A stretch of 64,000 bases of DNA from contig NZ_NEWK01000001.1 of the NCBI RefSeq assembly GCF_002217655.1, positions 1,658,152-1,722,151 on the forward strand, given 5' to 3'. The notes under the pieces were generated by a model. The model saw only the letters and a program-made list of their open reading frames with translations. It was not told the DNA's origin and searched no databases. Source of the DNA: Geobacillus thermocatenulatus. GTDB lineage: Bacteria; Bacillota; Bacilli; Bacillales; Anoxybacillaceae. Positions 18,313-26,857 of this stretch are shown here, piece after piece. The position numbers were made by a program, and so were the translations under genes. The number at the start of each line of letters is the position of its first letter. The first letter of the stretch is position 1.

Positions 18313-19314
18313 ATGGAAAAATTCAAAGTTGTGGTGACAGACTATGAATTTCAAACATTAGCGCCCGAGCAAGAGGTGCTTTCGCCTCTTAACGTGGAGT
18401 TTATCGCCGCCCAGTGCCGCACCGAGGAAGAAGTCATTGCCGCCTGCAAGGATGCTGATGCCATCATTAACCAATATGCGCCAATATCGGCAAACGTGAT
18501 CGCTCAGCTGGAGAAATGCAAAGTCATTTCCCGGTATGGGGTCGGCGTCAATACCGTTGACGTGGATGCCGCCACCGAAAAGGGGATTATTGTAGCCAAT
18601 GTAACAGACTATTCGGTGGACGAGGTGTCGGACCATGCGTTGGCGCTCTTGCTTTCGTTAGCCCGCAAAATTGTAAAGTTAAACCACGAAGTGAAAAACG
18701 GGGTATGGGATTTTAATGTGGGCAAGCCGGTTTACCGGCTTCGAGGGAGAACGCTCGGTCTTGTAGGGTTGGGAAGAATTCCGCAGGCGTTGGCGAAAAA
18801 AGCTCAATCTTTCGGTTTGTATGTCATTGCCTATGACCCGTACGTTCCAGCGGAAGTGGCAAACGAGCTGAATGTTCAGCTTGTTGGGCTAAACGACTTG
18901 TTCCGGCAATCGGACTATATTTCCGTCCATGCGCCGTTAACGAAAGAAACAAAAGGAATGATCAGCGACGAGCAGTTCAACCTGGCGAAAAAGGAATTGA
19001 TCATCGTCAATACGGCCCGCGGTCCGGTCATCGATGAACCGGCTCTCATCCGGGCTCTGCAAGACGGAAAAATTGCCGGCGCCGGGCTTGATGTGACCGA
19101 ATGCGAGCCGATTCAGCCGGACAACCCTCTGCTTCGGCTGGAGAATGTTGTGATTACGCCGCACGTCGCTTGGTATTCCGAAGAATCCGAACGGGAGTTG
19201 AAACGGAAAACCGCCCAAAACGTCGCCGATGTACTGTCAGGGCATTATCCGAACTATTTCGTCAACCCTCGTGTAAAAGAAAAAGTCCAGTTGAAAGAAA
19301 AGCAATTCGTATAA
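18313..19314 (+). CDS. D-isomer-specific 2-hydroxyacid dehydrogenase
   Basis: Product of 333 residues of the SerA/C-terminal-binding-protein family. The NAD-binding loop reads GLVGLGRIPQA, with Pro where the usual GxGxxG has Gly. The catalytic Arg is in NTARGPVID, Glu in DVTECEP and His in ITPHVAWYS. It lacks the regulatory domain of biosynthetic SerA. In this cluster it could oxidise or reduce a 2-hydroxy/2-keto sugar acid. It is the last catabolic gene before the sigma-54 regulator. Confidence 0.8.
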   Translation: MEKFKVVVTDYEFQTLAPEQEVLSPLNVEFIAAQCRTEEEVIAACKDADAIINQYAPISANVIAQLEKCKVISRYGVGVNTVDVDAATEKGIIVANVTDYSVDEVSDHALALLLSLARKIVKLNHEVKNGVWDFNVGKPVYRLRGRTLGLVGLGRIPQALAKKAQSFGLYVIAYDPYVPAEVANELNVQLVGLNDLFRQSDYISVHAPLTKETKGMISDEQFNLAKKELIIVNTARGPVIDEPALIRALQDGKIAGAGLDVTECEPIQPDNPLLRLENVVITPHVAWYSEESERELKRKTAQNVADVLSGHYPNYFVNPRVKEKVQLKEKQFV

Positions 19315-19803
19315 GGACATCATTCCCTAGGACAGTCGATCTGAAAACCGGTACTTCGATTCAAGGGTGTGCTGAATGAGGGAGATTGGAACCGCGGCCG
19401 AACAGCCGAAAACAGCGACCGCTGAACTTTGCACGATCTTGTTGCGGCAAGCGCCTGTTTCCCGGCGTTATGAGCTGAGCGTCGCCGGCGGCCTCGATTG
19501 CACAGGTCGTTCGAAGCGGGACGGAGAAGTCGCAGAGATGGCGGATGTCACTTAAAAAATTGGAACAAGAGGAGGGTGTCTCAGAAGCGATGGGACACCC
19601 TTTTCTTCTTATTCGGAATGAGCTTATTATTGTGTATTTTGTGCTGCAAGGGAAAATCACTATATTCTGGAAAAGCTCCCCTTTAGGCCGGCTCATTTTG
19701 ATACGACCGTTTTTCCTCCATGATTTTCAAGAAAAAGAAAAGAAGGATTTTGGGTGCAAACGGCGAACGGTACGTGAAGAGAGAATAGCGGAAGGGGATG
19801 GCG
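19315..19803 (+). other. Gap before sigma-54 activator gene
   Basis: This 489-bp stretch has no convincing gene. A 59-codon frame at 19376-19555 has no clear ribosome binding site and no recognisable relatives; it may be a gene remnant. A terminator lies at 19573-19608. The last 200 bp are AT-rich and presumably hold the promoter of the activator gene (a weak TTGTGC-16-TATATT pair is visible near 19640-19667). Confidence 0.5.
19573..19608 (+). terminator. Rho-independent terminator of hexonate genes
   Basis: AGGGTGTC pairs with GGACACCCT around a 12-base loop, followed by TTTTCTTCTT. It is the first clear terminator after the dehydrogenase at 18313-19314. The stem also resembles ends of some IS elements, so an IS scar is an alternative origin. 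Confidence 0.7.
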
Positions 19804-21513
19804 ATGACGGTTGGTCAAGGTACAACGATAGTACTTTACTCCCATCAAACATTGCGGGAAGCGATGGAGCTGCTCTTGGCGCATACGATGGACGCTGTTG
19901 ACATCATCGACGAGCACGGCCGAACGATCGGGCGGTGCACACAGCGGATGCTGCTATGGGCAGCAGCGCGTGAGATGGACCGCACGACGCCGATCAGGAA
20001 TGTATTGGCGGCGTTTTCATCGGAAGCAGGACGTGAAGACAGCGGCGCAGAGACAATGTGCATGGAAGTCGACTCCGCCGCGGCTGCCGAGTTGGAACGA
20101 TTGCGGCATGAACTGGAGGAAGCGCACCGTCTGGCGGAGACGATGAAAACCGTATTGGATGCGGCGTATGAAGGCGTAGTCGTTGTTGACGGGAACGGTG
20201 TGATTCGCGAAATCAACCGGGCGTATTGCCAGTTTCTCGGCATCCGCCGCGAAGAAGCGGTCGGGAAGCACGTGACGGACGTGATCGAAAACACCCGTTT
20301 GCACATTTGCGTTCAATCCGGCATTCCTGAACGCGGATACATCCAAAAGATTTACGGCCAGCCGATGGTGGTGCACCGCATTCCGATTTGGCGCGACGGC
20401 AAGGTGATCGGGGCGATCGGGATGCTTATTTTCCAAGGGGTATCGGAAGTATATGAAATTTTCCGCCGCCTGCAGGAGCTGTCGCGCGAGGCAAGCCGGA
20501 AGGAGAAGCAAGAGACGGAAGCGAAACCACAGGAGACGGCCGCTTCCGCCCCGAAAGGAATCGAGCGCATCATTGGCCGCCACCCAGCGATCGCAGCGGT
20601 GAAGCAGATGATCCGCCGGGCGGCGCGCGTGCCGTCGACGGTGCTGATCACCGGTGAAAGCGGGACAGGGAAAGAAGTGGTGGCGCGGGCGATCCACGAA
20701 GCGGGCCCGCATGCGGATGGACCGTTCGTCAGCGTGAATTGCGCCGCCATCCCGGAGTCGTTGTTGGAAGCGGAGCTGTTCGGCTATGAGGACGGGGCGT
20801 TCACCGGCGCGAAAAAAGGGGGCAAGCCCGGCAAGTTTCAACTCGCCCATCGGGGGACGCTGTTTTTGGATGAAATCGGCGATATGCCGCTTGCCATGCA
20901 GGCGAAAATTTTGCGCGCCCTCGAAGAAAAGAAGGTGGAGAAAGTCGGCGGACTATACGAAACCGAGGTGGACGTGCGCATTATTGCTGCGACGAACAAG
21001 CCGCTCGAGGAGATGGTGCGGAATGGAACGTTCCGGGAAGATTTGTTTTACCGCTTGAACATCATTCGCATTCATCTCCCACCGCTGCGCGAGCGGAAAA
21101 CGGATATTCCGGCGCTGTTGGCTTACCATATGGAACGGATGTGCCGGCAGTTTGGCGTCGCGTTGAAGTCGTTTACCAAAGAGGCCATGGAAGTGCTTGT
21201 CCACTATTCATGGCCGGGGAACGTCCGCGAGCTGGTCAACGTCGTCGAATGGCTGATCAGCATGGTTGAAGGAGATGTGATCGAACGAGAACACTTGCCA
21301 GCGTATTTGTCGACCGTTCAACCGGCCGTCTCCGCTTTGCCAGATCAGGGTGTGAGAATAGCGGACCTATGGAAAGAAATGGTTTACCAATCCGAGCGGG
21401 AACGAATCGCTGCGGCGCTGGTGGCGGCGGGCGGCAACAAGACGGAAGCGGCAAGGAGGCTCGGTATTCACCGCTCGACGTTATACGAGAAACTGAAAAA
21501 GTACGGATTGTAG
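19804..21513 (+). CDS. Sigma-54-dependent activator (CBS-PAS-AAA-Fis)
   Basis: Product of 569 residues; the ATG at 19804 is preferred over 19798 because GGAAGGGG is then properly spaced. The first 65 residues look CBS-like (AMELLLAHTMDAVDIIDEHG). A PAS domain follows around 115-215 (VVVDGNGVIREINRAYCQFL). The AAA+ domain has Walker A GESGTGKE at 284 and GAFTGA at 331. The C-terminus is a Fis-type helix-turn-helix (KTEAARRLGIHRSTLYE). Such proteins remodel sigma-54 RNA polymerase from upstream sites. A perfect -24/-12 promoter and a pair of direct repeats lie just downstream, in front of the TRAP genes, and are the likely target. Confidence 0.92.
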   Translation: MTVGQGTTIVLYSHQTLREAMELLLAHTMDAVDIIDEHGRTIGRCTQRMLLWAAAREMDRTTPIRNVLAAFSSEAGREDSGAETMCMEVDSAAAAELERLRHELEEAHRLAETMKTVLDAAYEGVVVVDGNGVIREINRAYCQFLGIRREEAVGKHVTDVIENTRLHICVQSGIPERGYIQKIYGQPMVVHRIPIWRDGKVIGAIGMLIFQGVSEVYEIFRRLQELSREASRKEKQETEAKPQETAASAPKGIERIIGRHPAIAAVKQMIRRAARVPSTVLITGESGTGKEVVARAIHEAGPHADGPFVSVNCAAIPESLLEAELFGYEDGAFTGAKKGGKPGKFQLAHRGTLFLDEIGDMPLAMQAKILRALEEKKVEKVGGLYETEVDVRIIAATNKPLEEMVRNGTFREDLFYRLNIIRIHLPPLRERKTDIPALLAYHMERMCRQFGVALKSFTKEAMEVLVHYSWPGNVRELVNVVEWLISMVEGDVIEREHLPAYLSTVQPAVSALPDQGVRIADLWKEMVYQSERERIAAALVAAGGNKTEAARRLGIHRSTLYEKLKKYGL

Positions 21514-21547
21514 CCAACGGCAGTGGTGCTGTTGGTTCTTTTTTCAT
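21514..21547 (+). terminator. Terminator after sigma-54 activator
   Basis: GCCAAC pairs with GTTGGT around a 12-base loop and is followed by TTCTTTTTT, directly after the activator stop codon. Confidence 0.7.
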
Positions 21548-21633
21548 GGTTGGTTGCCAAGGAGCGGGAGAATGCGGCGAACCTTTTGGATTGCACCGAC
21601 ACGTTGGGAGCCCCAGGCGGGTGAGGATAAAAG

Positions 21634-21681
21634 TGTCGGGGAAATGTCTGAAATGTGTGGGTGGTGTCGGGAGAGTGTCTG
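21634..21681 (+). promoter_or_regulatory. Tandem upstream activator sites
   Basis: Two direct repeats of TGTCGGG-N4-TGTCTG start at 21634 and 21665, 31 bp apart, which is close to three helical turns. They lie 100 and 70 bp upstream of the -24 element of a sigma-54 promoter. This is the expected geometry for enhancer sites bound by the Fis-type activator encoded immediately upstream. A partial third element (TTCGGGAATAGACA) follows at about 21689. Confidence 0.7.
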
Positions 21682-21734
21682 TTAACGTTCGGGAATAGAC
21701 AACGGTTTTTTGTGCTGTTTGTGCTTTTTTTCGT

Positions 21735-21750
21735 TGGCACGAAACTTGCT
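21735..21750 (+). promoter_or_regulatory. Sigma-54 (-24/-12) promoter
   Basis: TGGCAC-GAAAC-TTGCT matches the sigma-54 consensus exactly at the GG and GC positions with correct spacing. It points rightwards. Ancestrally it should have driven dctP-dctQ-dctM. It now faces an IS remnant and only the tail of dctQ before dctM, which begins about 330 bp downstream. Confidence 0.88.
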
Positions 21751-21928
21751 TGTAGATGATCGTGAAACCGCTGCCAAAAAAGTCCTGCGGTAATATGTCA
21801 AGGTGAAAAATCATCGAAATTGGAAATTCGATTGTCCGATGATCCGAAAAAAGGCAATACTTAAGAAGCCCAGTCTTGCCTGATGTCATTAACTGGGTTT
21901 TGATACAAAATCAGTTAGATCGATACCC

Positions 21929-22005
21929 CTATCGATCTTCCCCCTTTCTTGGCGTGTAGATTTGACCGTTGCGTAGCAGCGCATCGATCACACGCACGAG
22001 TTTTC
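21929..22005 (-). mobile_element. Transposase C-terminal remnant, probably IS110 type
   Basis: On the minus strand, 24 codons ending at a stop at 21929-21931 read KLVRVIDALLRNGQIYTPRK and four more residues. A KLVRVI-ALL-GQ-Y ending is typical of IS110/IS116/IS902 transposases. The frame is cut at 22005/22006 by the dctQ sequence, so the IS lost its front part in a deletion that also removed dctP and most of dctQ. The downstream side (21869-21897) holds a CCCAGT/ACTGGG hairpin that may be part of the element's end. Family assignment is tentative. Confidence 0.55.
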
Positions 22006-22083
22006 GCGGCCGCTCCCGTCGAGCACGAAGCGGCAGAATGGGCGCACGGGCGAACGCAAGGCGCCGCTGGAGGTGAGCGGTAA
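22006..22083 (+). pseudogene. dctQ: dctQ tail fragment
   Basis: The last 25 codons and stop of dctQ, identical to 110-187, remain here directly after the IS remnant. No start codon or membrane part is left. Repeat A (22006-22133) comprises this fragment and the first 50 bp of dctM. Confidence 0.93.
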
Positions 22084-23367
22084 ATGGCGTTGGTCGTTTT
22101 TATCGGGTCGCTGTTAGGGGTCATGGCGCTCGGGATGCCGATCGCGTTTGCGCTCTTGGTCAGCGGCGTCGCCTTGATGTTTTATTTGGACATTTTTGAT
22201 ACGCAAATCATCGCGCAAAACTTGATCAGCGGCGCAGACAGCTTTCCGCTGATGGCGATTCCGTTCTTTATGCTCGCCGGGGAGCTCATGAACGCCGGCG
22301 GCATTTCGAAGCGGATCATCCGCTTTGCGATGGCGCTTGTCGGCCATATCCGCGGCGGGCTCGGGTATGTGGCGATCATCGCGAGCGTGCTGTTCGCCGG
22401 GTTGTCGGGGTCGGCGGTAGCTGATACAGCGGCGCTTGGGGCCATTCTCATCCCGATGATGGTCAAAGCTGGGTACAACCGCAACCGGTCAGCCGGCCTT
22501 ATCGCTGCCGGCGGCATCATCGCCCCGATCATCCCACCGAGCATCCCGATGATCATTTTTGGGGTGACAAGCGGCGTGTCGATCACGAAGCTGTTTATGG
22601 CCGGCATTGTTCCCGGGATTTTGCTTGGCATTTCATTGGCCATCTGCTGGTGGTGGGTGACCCGAAGAGATCAAGTGGAAGTGCTTCCACGTCAATCGGC
22701 GAAAGAGATTTGGCGGGCGACCCGCGAGGCGTTTTGGGCGCTGCTGCTGCCGGTGATCATTGTCGGCGGGCTGCGCGGAGGGGTGTTTACGCCGACCGAG
22801 GCGGCGGTCGTGGCTGCGTTTTACGCGCTGTTGGTCGGCTTGTGCATTTACCGCGAGCTGAAAGTGAAAGACTTGTTCCACGTGCTCGTGGCCGCGGCGA
22901 AAACGACGAGCGTCGTCATGTTTTTGGTGGCCGCCGCCATGGTGTCGGCCTGGCTCATTACAGTCGCCAACATTCCGTCGATCGTGACAGATGTGCTCGC
23001 ACCGTTTATCGACCACCCACTGGCGCTGCTTTTGGCCATTAACGCCTTGGTGCTGTTGGTCGGAACGGCGATGGACTTGACGCCGACAGTGCTCATTTTG
23101 ACGCCGGTGCTGATGCCGATTATTGAAAAAGCGGGAATCGATCCGGTATACTTCGGGGTATTGTTTATTTTAAACAACTGCATCGGGCTGCTCACGCCGC
23201 CGGTTGGCACGGTGCTGAACGTCGCCTGCGGGGTGGCGAAAATCAACATGGAAGACATCATGAAAGGAGTTTGGCCGTTTTTGCTGGTGGAGACGCTTCT
23301 GTTGCTTTTGTTGATTTTCTTTCCGTCTCTTGTGACTGTGCCGCTTGGGTGGTTTACGGGGCATTAA
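22084..23367 (+). CDS. dctM: TRAP transporter large permease DctM
   Basis: Product of 427 residues with about twelve hydrophobic helices. DctM landmarks are SGADSFPLMAIPFFMLAGEL, GGLGYVAIIASVLFAGLSGS, IPPSIPMIIFG and NNCIGLLTPPVGTVLNV. It forms the ion-coupled channel of the TRAP system, together with DctQ. The gene is intact here, whereas the copy at 188-364 is deleted. GGAGGTGAG in the dctQ tail serves as ribosome binding site. Functional transport would need DctQ from the left copy or elsewhere. Confidence 0.95.
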   Translation: MALVVFIGSLLGVMALGMPIAFALLVSGVALMFYLDIFDTQIIAQNLISGADSFPLMAIPFFMLAGELMNAGGISKRIIRFAMALVGHIRGGLGYVAIIASVLFAGLSGSAVADTAALGAILIPMMVKAGYNRNRSAGLIAAGGIIAPIIPPSIPMIIFGVTSGVSITKLFMAGIVPGILLGISLAICWWWVTRRDQVEVLPRQSAKEIWRATREAFWALLLPVIIVGGLRGGVFTPTEAAVVAAFYALLVGLCIYRELKVKDLFHVLVAAAKTTSVVMFLVAAAMVSAWLITVANIPSIVTDVLAPFIDHPLALLLAINALVLLVGTAMDLTPTVLILTPVLMPIIEKAGIDPVYFGVLFILNNCIGLLTPPVGTVLNVACGVAKINMEDIMKGVWPFLLVETLLLLLLIFFPSLVTVPLGWFTGH

Positions 23368-23432
23368 ACGGATGGATGTTGCGTTGAGGCGGCGTGCAGC
23401 TTGATTCACCGCAAAGCCACAGCATGGAAAGA

Positions 23433-23467
23433 CGCCTTCGCCGCGTTGGACGAAGGCGCTTCTTTTT
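23433..23467 (+). terminator. Terminator after dctM
   Basis: CGCCTTCG pairs with CGAAGGCG around a 10-base loop and runs into CTTCTTTTT. It lies between the convergent dctM and MFS genes. Confidence 0.75.
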
Positions 23468-23469
23468 CG

Positions 23470-24786
23470 CTATCGCACTTTTATATGTCCGATGCTTGCG
23501 TTTTGCGTTGTTTCCGGCCGAGCCATCGGCTCAATCGGCTCTAAATCCGTCAGCAGGAACAAATAGCTGAAAATGCCGGCGAGCAAAATGAGCGCCGCGA
23601 CGAGAAACGCATACATGAACGAGCCGGTCGCTTGAACGATGAACCCCGTCACGATCGGGGCGACAATCGCCATCGAGTTGTTGCCGAACGTCAACAAGCC
23701 GGTCAACGTCCCGACCGTGCCTGGCGGCGCAATAAATGTCGGAATGCTGTAGGCAATCGAGGACGTGATGACTAGGCCGCCAAGGGCAATTGAAATGCAA
23801 AGGATCGCGATGTTTGGGTTTGTCGTGAAAGCGGCGCCGATGACGGACAGCCCAAGCAGCATGCCGATGACCAAAAACGTTTTTCGCACGCGCGTTGAAT
23901 GGCCTCCTTTGTTGATAAGCCGATCGACGAGCCATCCGCCGATCGTGATCTCCGAAATCGTACCGACGATCCACGGAATCGAGGCGTACCAGCCCGATTT
24001 CAGCACCGACATGTGCATTTCCGTCGCCAAATAGCCGGGAAGCCACGTGAGAAACAAAAACCACGAGTAGCCGTAGGCGGCAAACCCGATCAATGTCGCC
24101 CACACTTTTTTCTTCGTCAGCAAATACCGAATTGTCTCCCAAACGTTTCCCGATGTTTCGTCTGATTTTTGCGCTCCGCCTTGGACGATGTAGTTGTACT
24201 CTTCTTTCGACAACCGTTTGTCTTCATGCGGGTCGCGGTATGTCGCCCAGAACAGGATGGCGTAAATGAAGCTGAGCACTGCGGTCGTATAGAACCCAGC
24301 CCGCCATCCCCACTCGGTGATGATCCACGCGATGATCGGAGTGCCGATGGCGTTTGACAGCTTCGACTGGGCGTCGTAAAGGGCAATCGCGGTCGCCCGC
24401 TCATGGCGCGGGAACCATTGCCCGACTGCTTTGGCGGCTGATGGGAAATATGGCGCCTCCCCGATGCCCAACAAGACGCGTGATAACATGACAAGGCCTT
24501 GGCCGCTGGCGACGGCGGTCAAGAAACACGCCACCGTCCAAATGATCGTCCCGATGCGCGTCACCCATTTGACGCCGATTTTATCCAAGATGACGCCGGC
24601 TGGGATTTGCAAAATGGCATAAGACCAGGCAAACGCAGACAACAAAATGCCGAGCTGTCCGGGCGTGAGGCCGAATTCTTCGGAAAGCGGCTGGATGCCG
24701 ACGGACATGTTGATGCGGTCGAAATAGTTGATGATGACGCCTAACGCGATCAAAAACGCCATCGCCCAACGTCGTTTGTGCTTCAT
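23470..24786 (-). CDS. MFS anion:cation symporter, sugar-acid transporter type
   Basis: Product of 438 residues with twelve predicted helices. The N-terminal pattern YFDRINMSVGIQPL and GIGEAPYFPSAAKAVGQWFP are typical of the ACS family (galactonate, glucarate, phthalate and related transporters). Because it is divergent from an IclR-aroD-CoA-transferase cluster, quinate, shikimate or another hydroxyacid are also possible substrates. Promoter elements are at 24992-25021 on the same strand. Start codon at 24784-24786. Confidence 0.85.
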   Translation of the reverse strand: MKHKRRWAMAFLIALGVIINYFDRINMSVGIQPLSEEFGLTPGQLGILLSAFAWSYAILQIPAGVILDKIGVKWVTRIGTIIWTVACFLTAVASGQGLVMLSRVLLGIGEAPYFPSAAKAVGQWFPRHERATAIALYDAQSKLSNAIGTPIIAWIITEWGWRAGFYTTAVLSFIYAILFWATYRDPHEDKRLSKEEYNYIVQGGAQKSDETSGNVWETIRYLLTKKKVWATLIGFAAYGYSWFLFLTWLPGYLATEMHMSVLKSGWYASIPWIVGTISEITIGGWLVDRLINKGGHSTRVRKTFLVIGMLLGLSVIGAAFTTNPNIAILCISIALGGLVITSSIAYSIPTFIAPPGTVGTLTGLLTFGNNSMAIVAPIVTGFIVQATGSFMYAFLVAALILLAGIFSYLFLLTDLEPIEPMARPETTQNASIGHIKVR

Positions 24787-24944
24787 CTTTGTTCACCATC
24801 CTTGTTTTGATGCGAGAAAACGGATACAGTGTTAGAGCGAAAAAATAGCGAGATCCCTTTCATTGGACATCGCGTTTTGGTGTTTCCCATCATTCCGTGA
24901 AGTGATCGATTCTCAAATGTTCGCTGATCATCTCTCCTTCCTTT

Positions 24945-25021
24945 GTTCCATTATGTGTAACTGATTTTCTATAAATGGAATTCCTGATTGGATTATAACA
25001 AAGTTCGTTTTCGTTTGTCCA
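24945..25021 (-). promoter_or_regulatory. Promoter and candidate operator of MFS gene
   Basis: Reading leftward, TGGACA (25016-25021) and TATAAT (24992-24997) are 18 bp apart. Just downstream lie TTCCATT (24946-24952) and AATGGAA (24974-24980), an inverted repeat that includes the palindrome GGAATTCC. A GTTCC-type motif also occurs in the promoter of the divergent IclR gene, so that regulator may control both. The rest of 24787-25288 shows no gene. Confidence 0.5.
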
Positions 25022-25190
25022 TAATTTGCTGAAAAATTTGAACTGTTTATGCAATCCGTTCAGACAATGGACGGGCAGGAAGACAGGCCTAACGCAGCAT
25101 ATGTCCCTTCACACAGACGTTTGAATGAAAAAAGGCTTCGCCGCCTTTTCCCTTGTTGAAACCGAAAAGGAAGGAAACGCGAAAAAAAGC

Positions 25191-25265
25191 TTGAACGGCG
25201 GTCAACGAAGATGCTAAAATGGGAGTAAGGTTCCACTGAAAGAAATAAAATTCCGTTGAACGGAA
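25191..25265 (+). promoter_or_regulatory. Promoter and candidate autoregulatory operator of IclR gene
   Basis: TTGAAC (25191-25196) and TAAAAT (25215-25220) are 18 bp apart. Downstream, TTCCGT-TGA-ACGGAA (25251-25265) is a 15-bp palindrome, preceded by GTTCCA at 25230. IclR regulators often bind such palindromes next to their own promoter. Confidence 0.5.
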
Positions 25266-25288
25266 CATAAGGAAGGGGGGACAAACAG

Positions 25289-26047
25289 GTGAAGGAAGAA
25301 AAAAAGCACGAAGCCGGCTTGCGCACGGTGCAGCGGGCCATTGACATCTTGTATTGTTTTACCCTCGAGGAACAAGAGCTATCACTCACGGAAATTGCGA
25401 AAAAGATTTCGCTCGCCAAATCGACGACGACGCGCCTGCTCGCCACGCTGGAGCAAAACCGCCTTATCGTCAAAGATCCGGAGACGTTAAAGTATCGTCT
25501 TGGACAAGGGTTGTACTATTTAGGATACATTGCCGGCAAATCGATGGAAGTGCGGGAAATCGCGCGGCCGGTGATGGAGCGGCTGCGCGACGAGACGCGG
25601 GAGACGGTGAATTTGTATGTGCTCGAACAAGACGCCCGCGTTTGCATCGAACAGTGCGAAGGGCTTCAAGCGCTGCGCCATATGGTGAGAATCGGCGAGC
25701 GGCTGCCGCTTTGGGCGGGGGCGGGGGGAAAAGTATTGTTGGCCTATCAATCGCCCGAAGTTCAAGAGCGGATTTTTGCGCAAGTGCCGACAAAGGAACG
25801 ATTGGATCGTCTGACGGCGGAGCTTGAGGCGATTCGCGAGCGCGGTGTGGCATCCAGCGTCGATGAGCGGGAAGTCGGCTCTGCAGCCGTTGCGGCGCCC
25901 ATTTTCGACATCCGCGGGGAAGTGGGCGCCTGCTTGTCCGTTTCCGGGCCGGCGCATCGGTTTACACGGGAAGTGATGGAACAATTCGAGAGGCTCGTAA
26001 AAGAAGGAGCACAAGCCATTTCCGAAAAACTAGGTTATCGACCATAA
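25289..26047 (+). CDS. IclR-family transcriptional regulator
   Basis: Product of 252 residues from a GTG start preceded by GGAAGGGGGG. The N-terminal winged helix (LSLTEIAKKISLAKSTTTRLL) begins after RTVQRAIDILYCF, and the effector domain includes GERLPLWAGAGGKVLLAY and a cysteine in REVGACLSVSGP. It is followed 12 bp later by aroD, so it probably heads an operon for quinate/shikimate-like or related hydroxyacid use. Confidence 0.9.
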   Translation: MKEEKKHEAGLRTVQRAIDILYCFTLEEQELSLTEIAKKISLAKSTTTRLLATLEQNRLIVKDPETLKYRLGQGLYYLGYIAGKSMEVREIARPVMERLRDETRETVNLYVLEQDARVCIEQCEGLQALRHMVRIGERLPLWAGAGGKVLLAYQSPEVQERIFAQVPTKERLDRLTAELEAIRERGVASSVDEREVGSAAVAAPIFDIRGEVGACLSVSGPAHRFTREVMEQFERLVKEGAQAISEKLGYRP

Positions 26048-26059
26048 GGGGGAGAGCAT

Positions 26060-26833
26060 ATGGCGATTGCAAAGCGCGCTGTCCGTGTGCGCAGCATATT
26101 GATCGGGGGAGACGAACCGTGCATTTGCGCCCCGGTCGTCGGAGCGGACGCGAAGCAAGTGTTGGAGGAAACAAGGCAAATCACGGAGAAAAAGCCGCAT
26201 CTCATTGAATGGAGGGCGGACTTTTTCGAGGCGATTCGGGACGAACAGGAAGTGGCGGCCACATCGAGAAAGATGCGGGCGATTGCTGGAGACATCCCGA
26301 TTTTGTTTACGGTTCGTTCCGAACAGGAAGGCGGGCAGCCGATTTCGTTGACGGAAGAGGAAAAGATTCGGCTGTTTGAAACCGTCTGTGAAAGCGGGGC
26401 GATCGATTTGCTTGATTACGAGCTTGCCCATGGGCCGCGCATCCCGATCGTCCGGGAGCTGACGCGCCGCTATGGAGTGCGCCTCGTGTTGTCTTACCAC
26501 AATTTTGATCATACGCCATCGAAGGAAGAGCTTGTCGCGAAAATGCGCCAAGCGGAACAATGCGGCGCCGACATCGCGAAAGCAGCTGTGATGCCGAAAA
26601 CGCGGGGGGATGTGCTCACGCTGCTGCAGGCGACGGAAGAAGCGCGAAAAGAGGTGGACATCCCGCTGATCACGATGTCGATGGGGGCATTGGGCGCCAT
26701 CACCCGCCTGGCAGGCGGATTGTTCGGCTCTGCCGTCACCTTTGCAGTCGGACGGCAAAGCTCGGCGCCGGGGCAAATTCCGATTGAAGACGTCCGGACC
26801 GCGTTGTCGGTCATCATGACATACGGACAATAA
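26060..26833 (+). CDS. aroD: Type I 3-dehydroquinate dehydratase
   Basis: Product of 257 residues. The catalytic pair is His147 (SYHNFDHTP) and Schiff-base Lys174 (DIAKAAVMPK), spaced 27 residues as in enteric AroD. It interconverts 3-dehydroquinate and 3-dehydroshikimate. Co-location with an IclR regulator, a CoA-transferase and a divergent MFS transporter suggests a catabolic rather than purely biosynthetic role, but the rest of a quinate pathway is not in the window. Confidence 0.92.
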   Translation: MAIAKRAVRVRSILIGGDEPCICAPVVGADAKQVLEETRQITEKKPHLIEWRADFFEAIRDEQEVAATSRKMRAIAGDIPILFTVRSEQEGGQPISLTEEEKIRLFETVCESGAIDLLDYELAHGPRIPIVRELTRRYGVRLVLSYHNFDHTPSKEELVAKMRQAEQCGADIAKAAVMPKTRGDVLTLLQATEEARKEVDIPLITMSMGALGAITRLAGGLFGSAVTFAVGRQSSAPGQIPIEDVRTALSVIMTYGQ

Positions 26834-26857
26834 ATCGAAATGGGGGAGGAGAGTGTC

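Noticed and set aside
19376..19555. 59-codon frame as a real small gene
   Set aside because: No ribosome binding site, no similarity I recognise, and position in a terminator-containing gap; kept only as a possible remnant.
21683..21690. Single AACGTT near the sigma-54 promoter as a phenylacetate-type operator
   Set aside because: Only one half-site and no partner at 5-base spacing; such hexamers occur by chance, as also near 58197.
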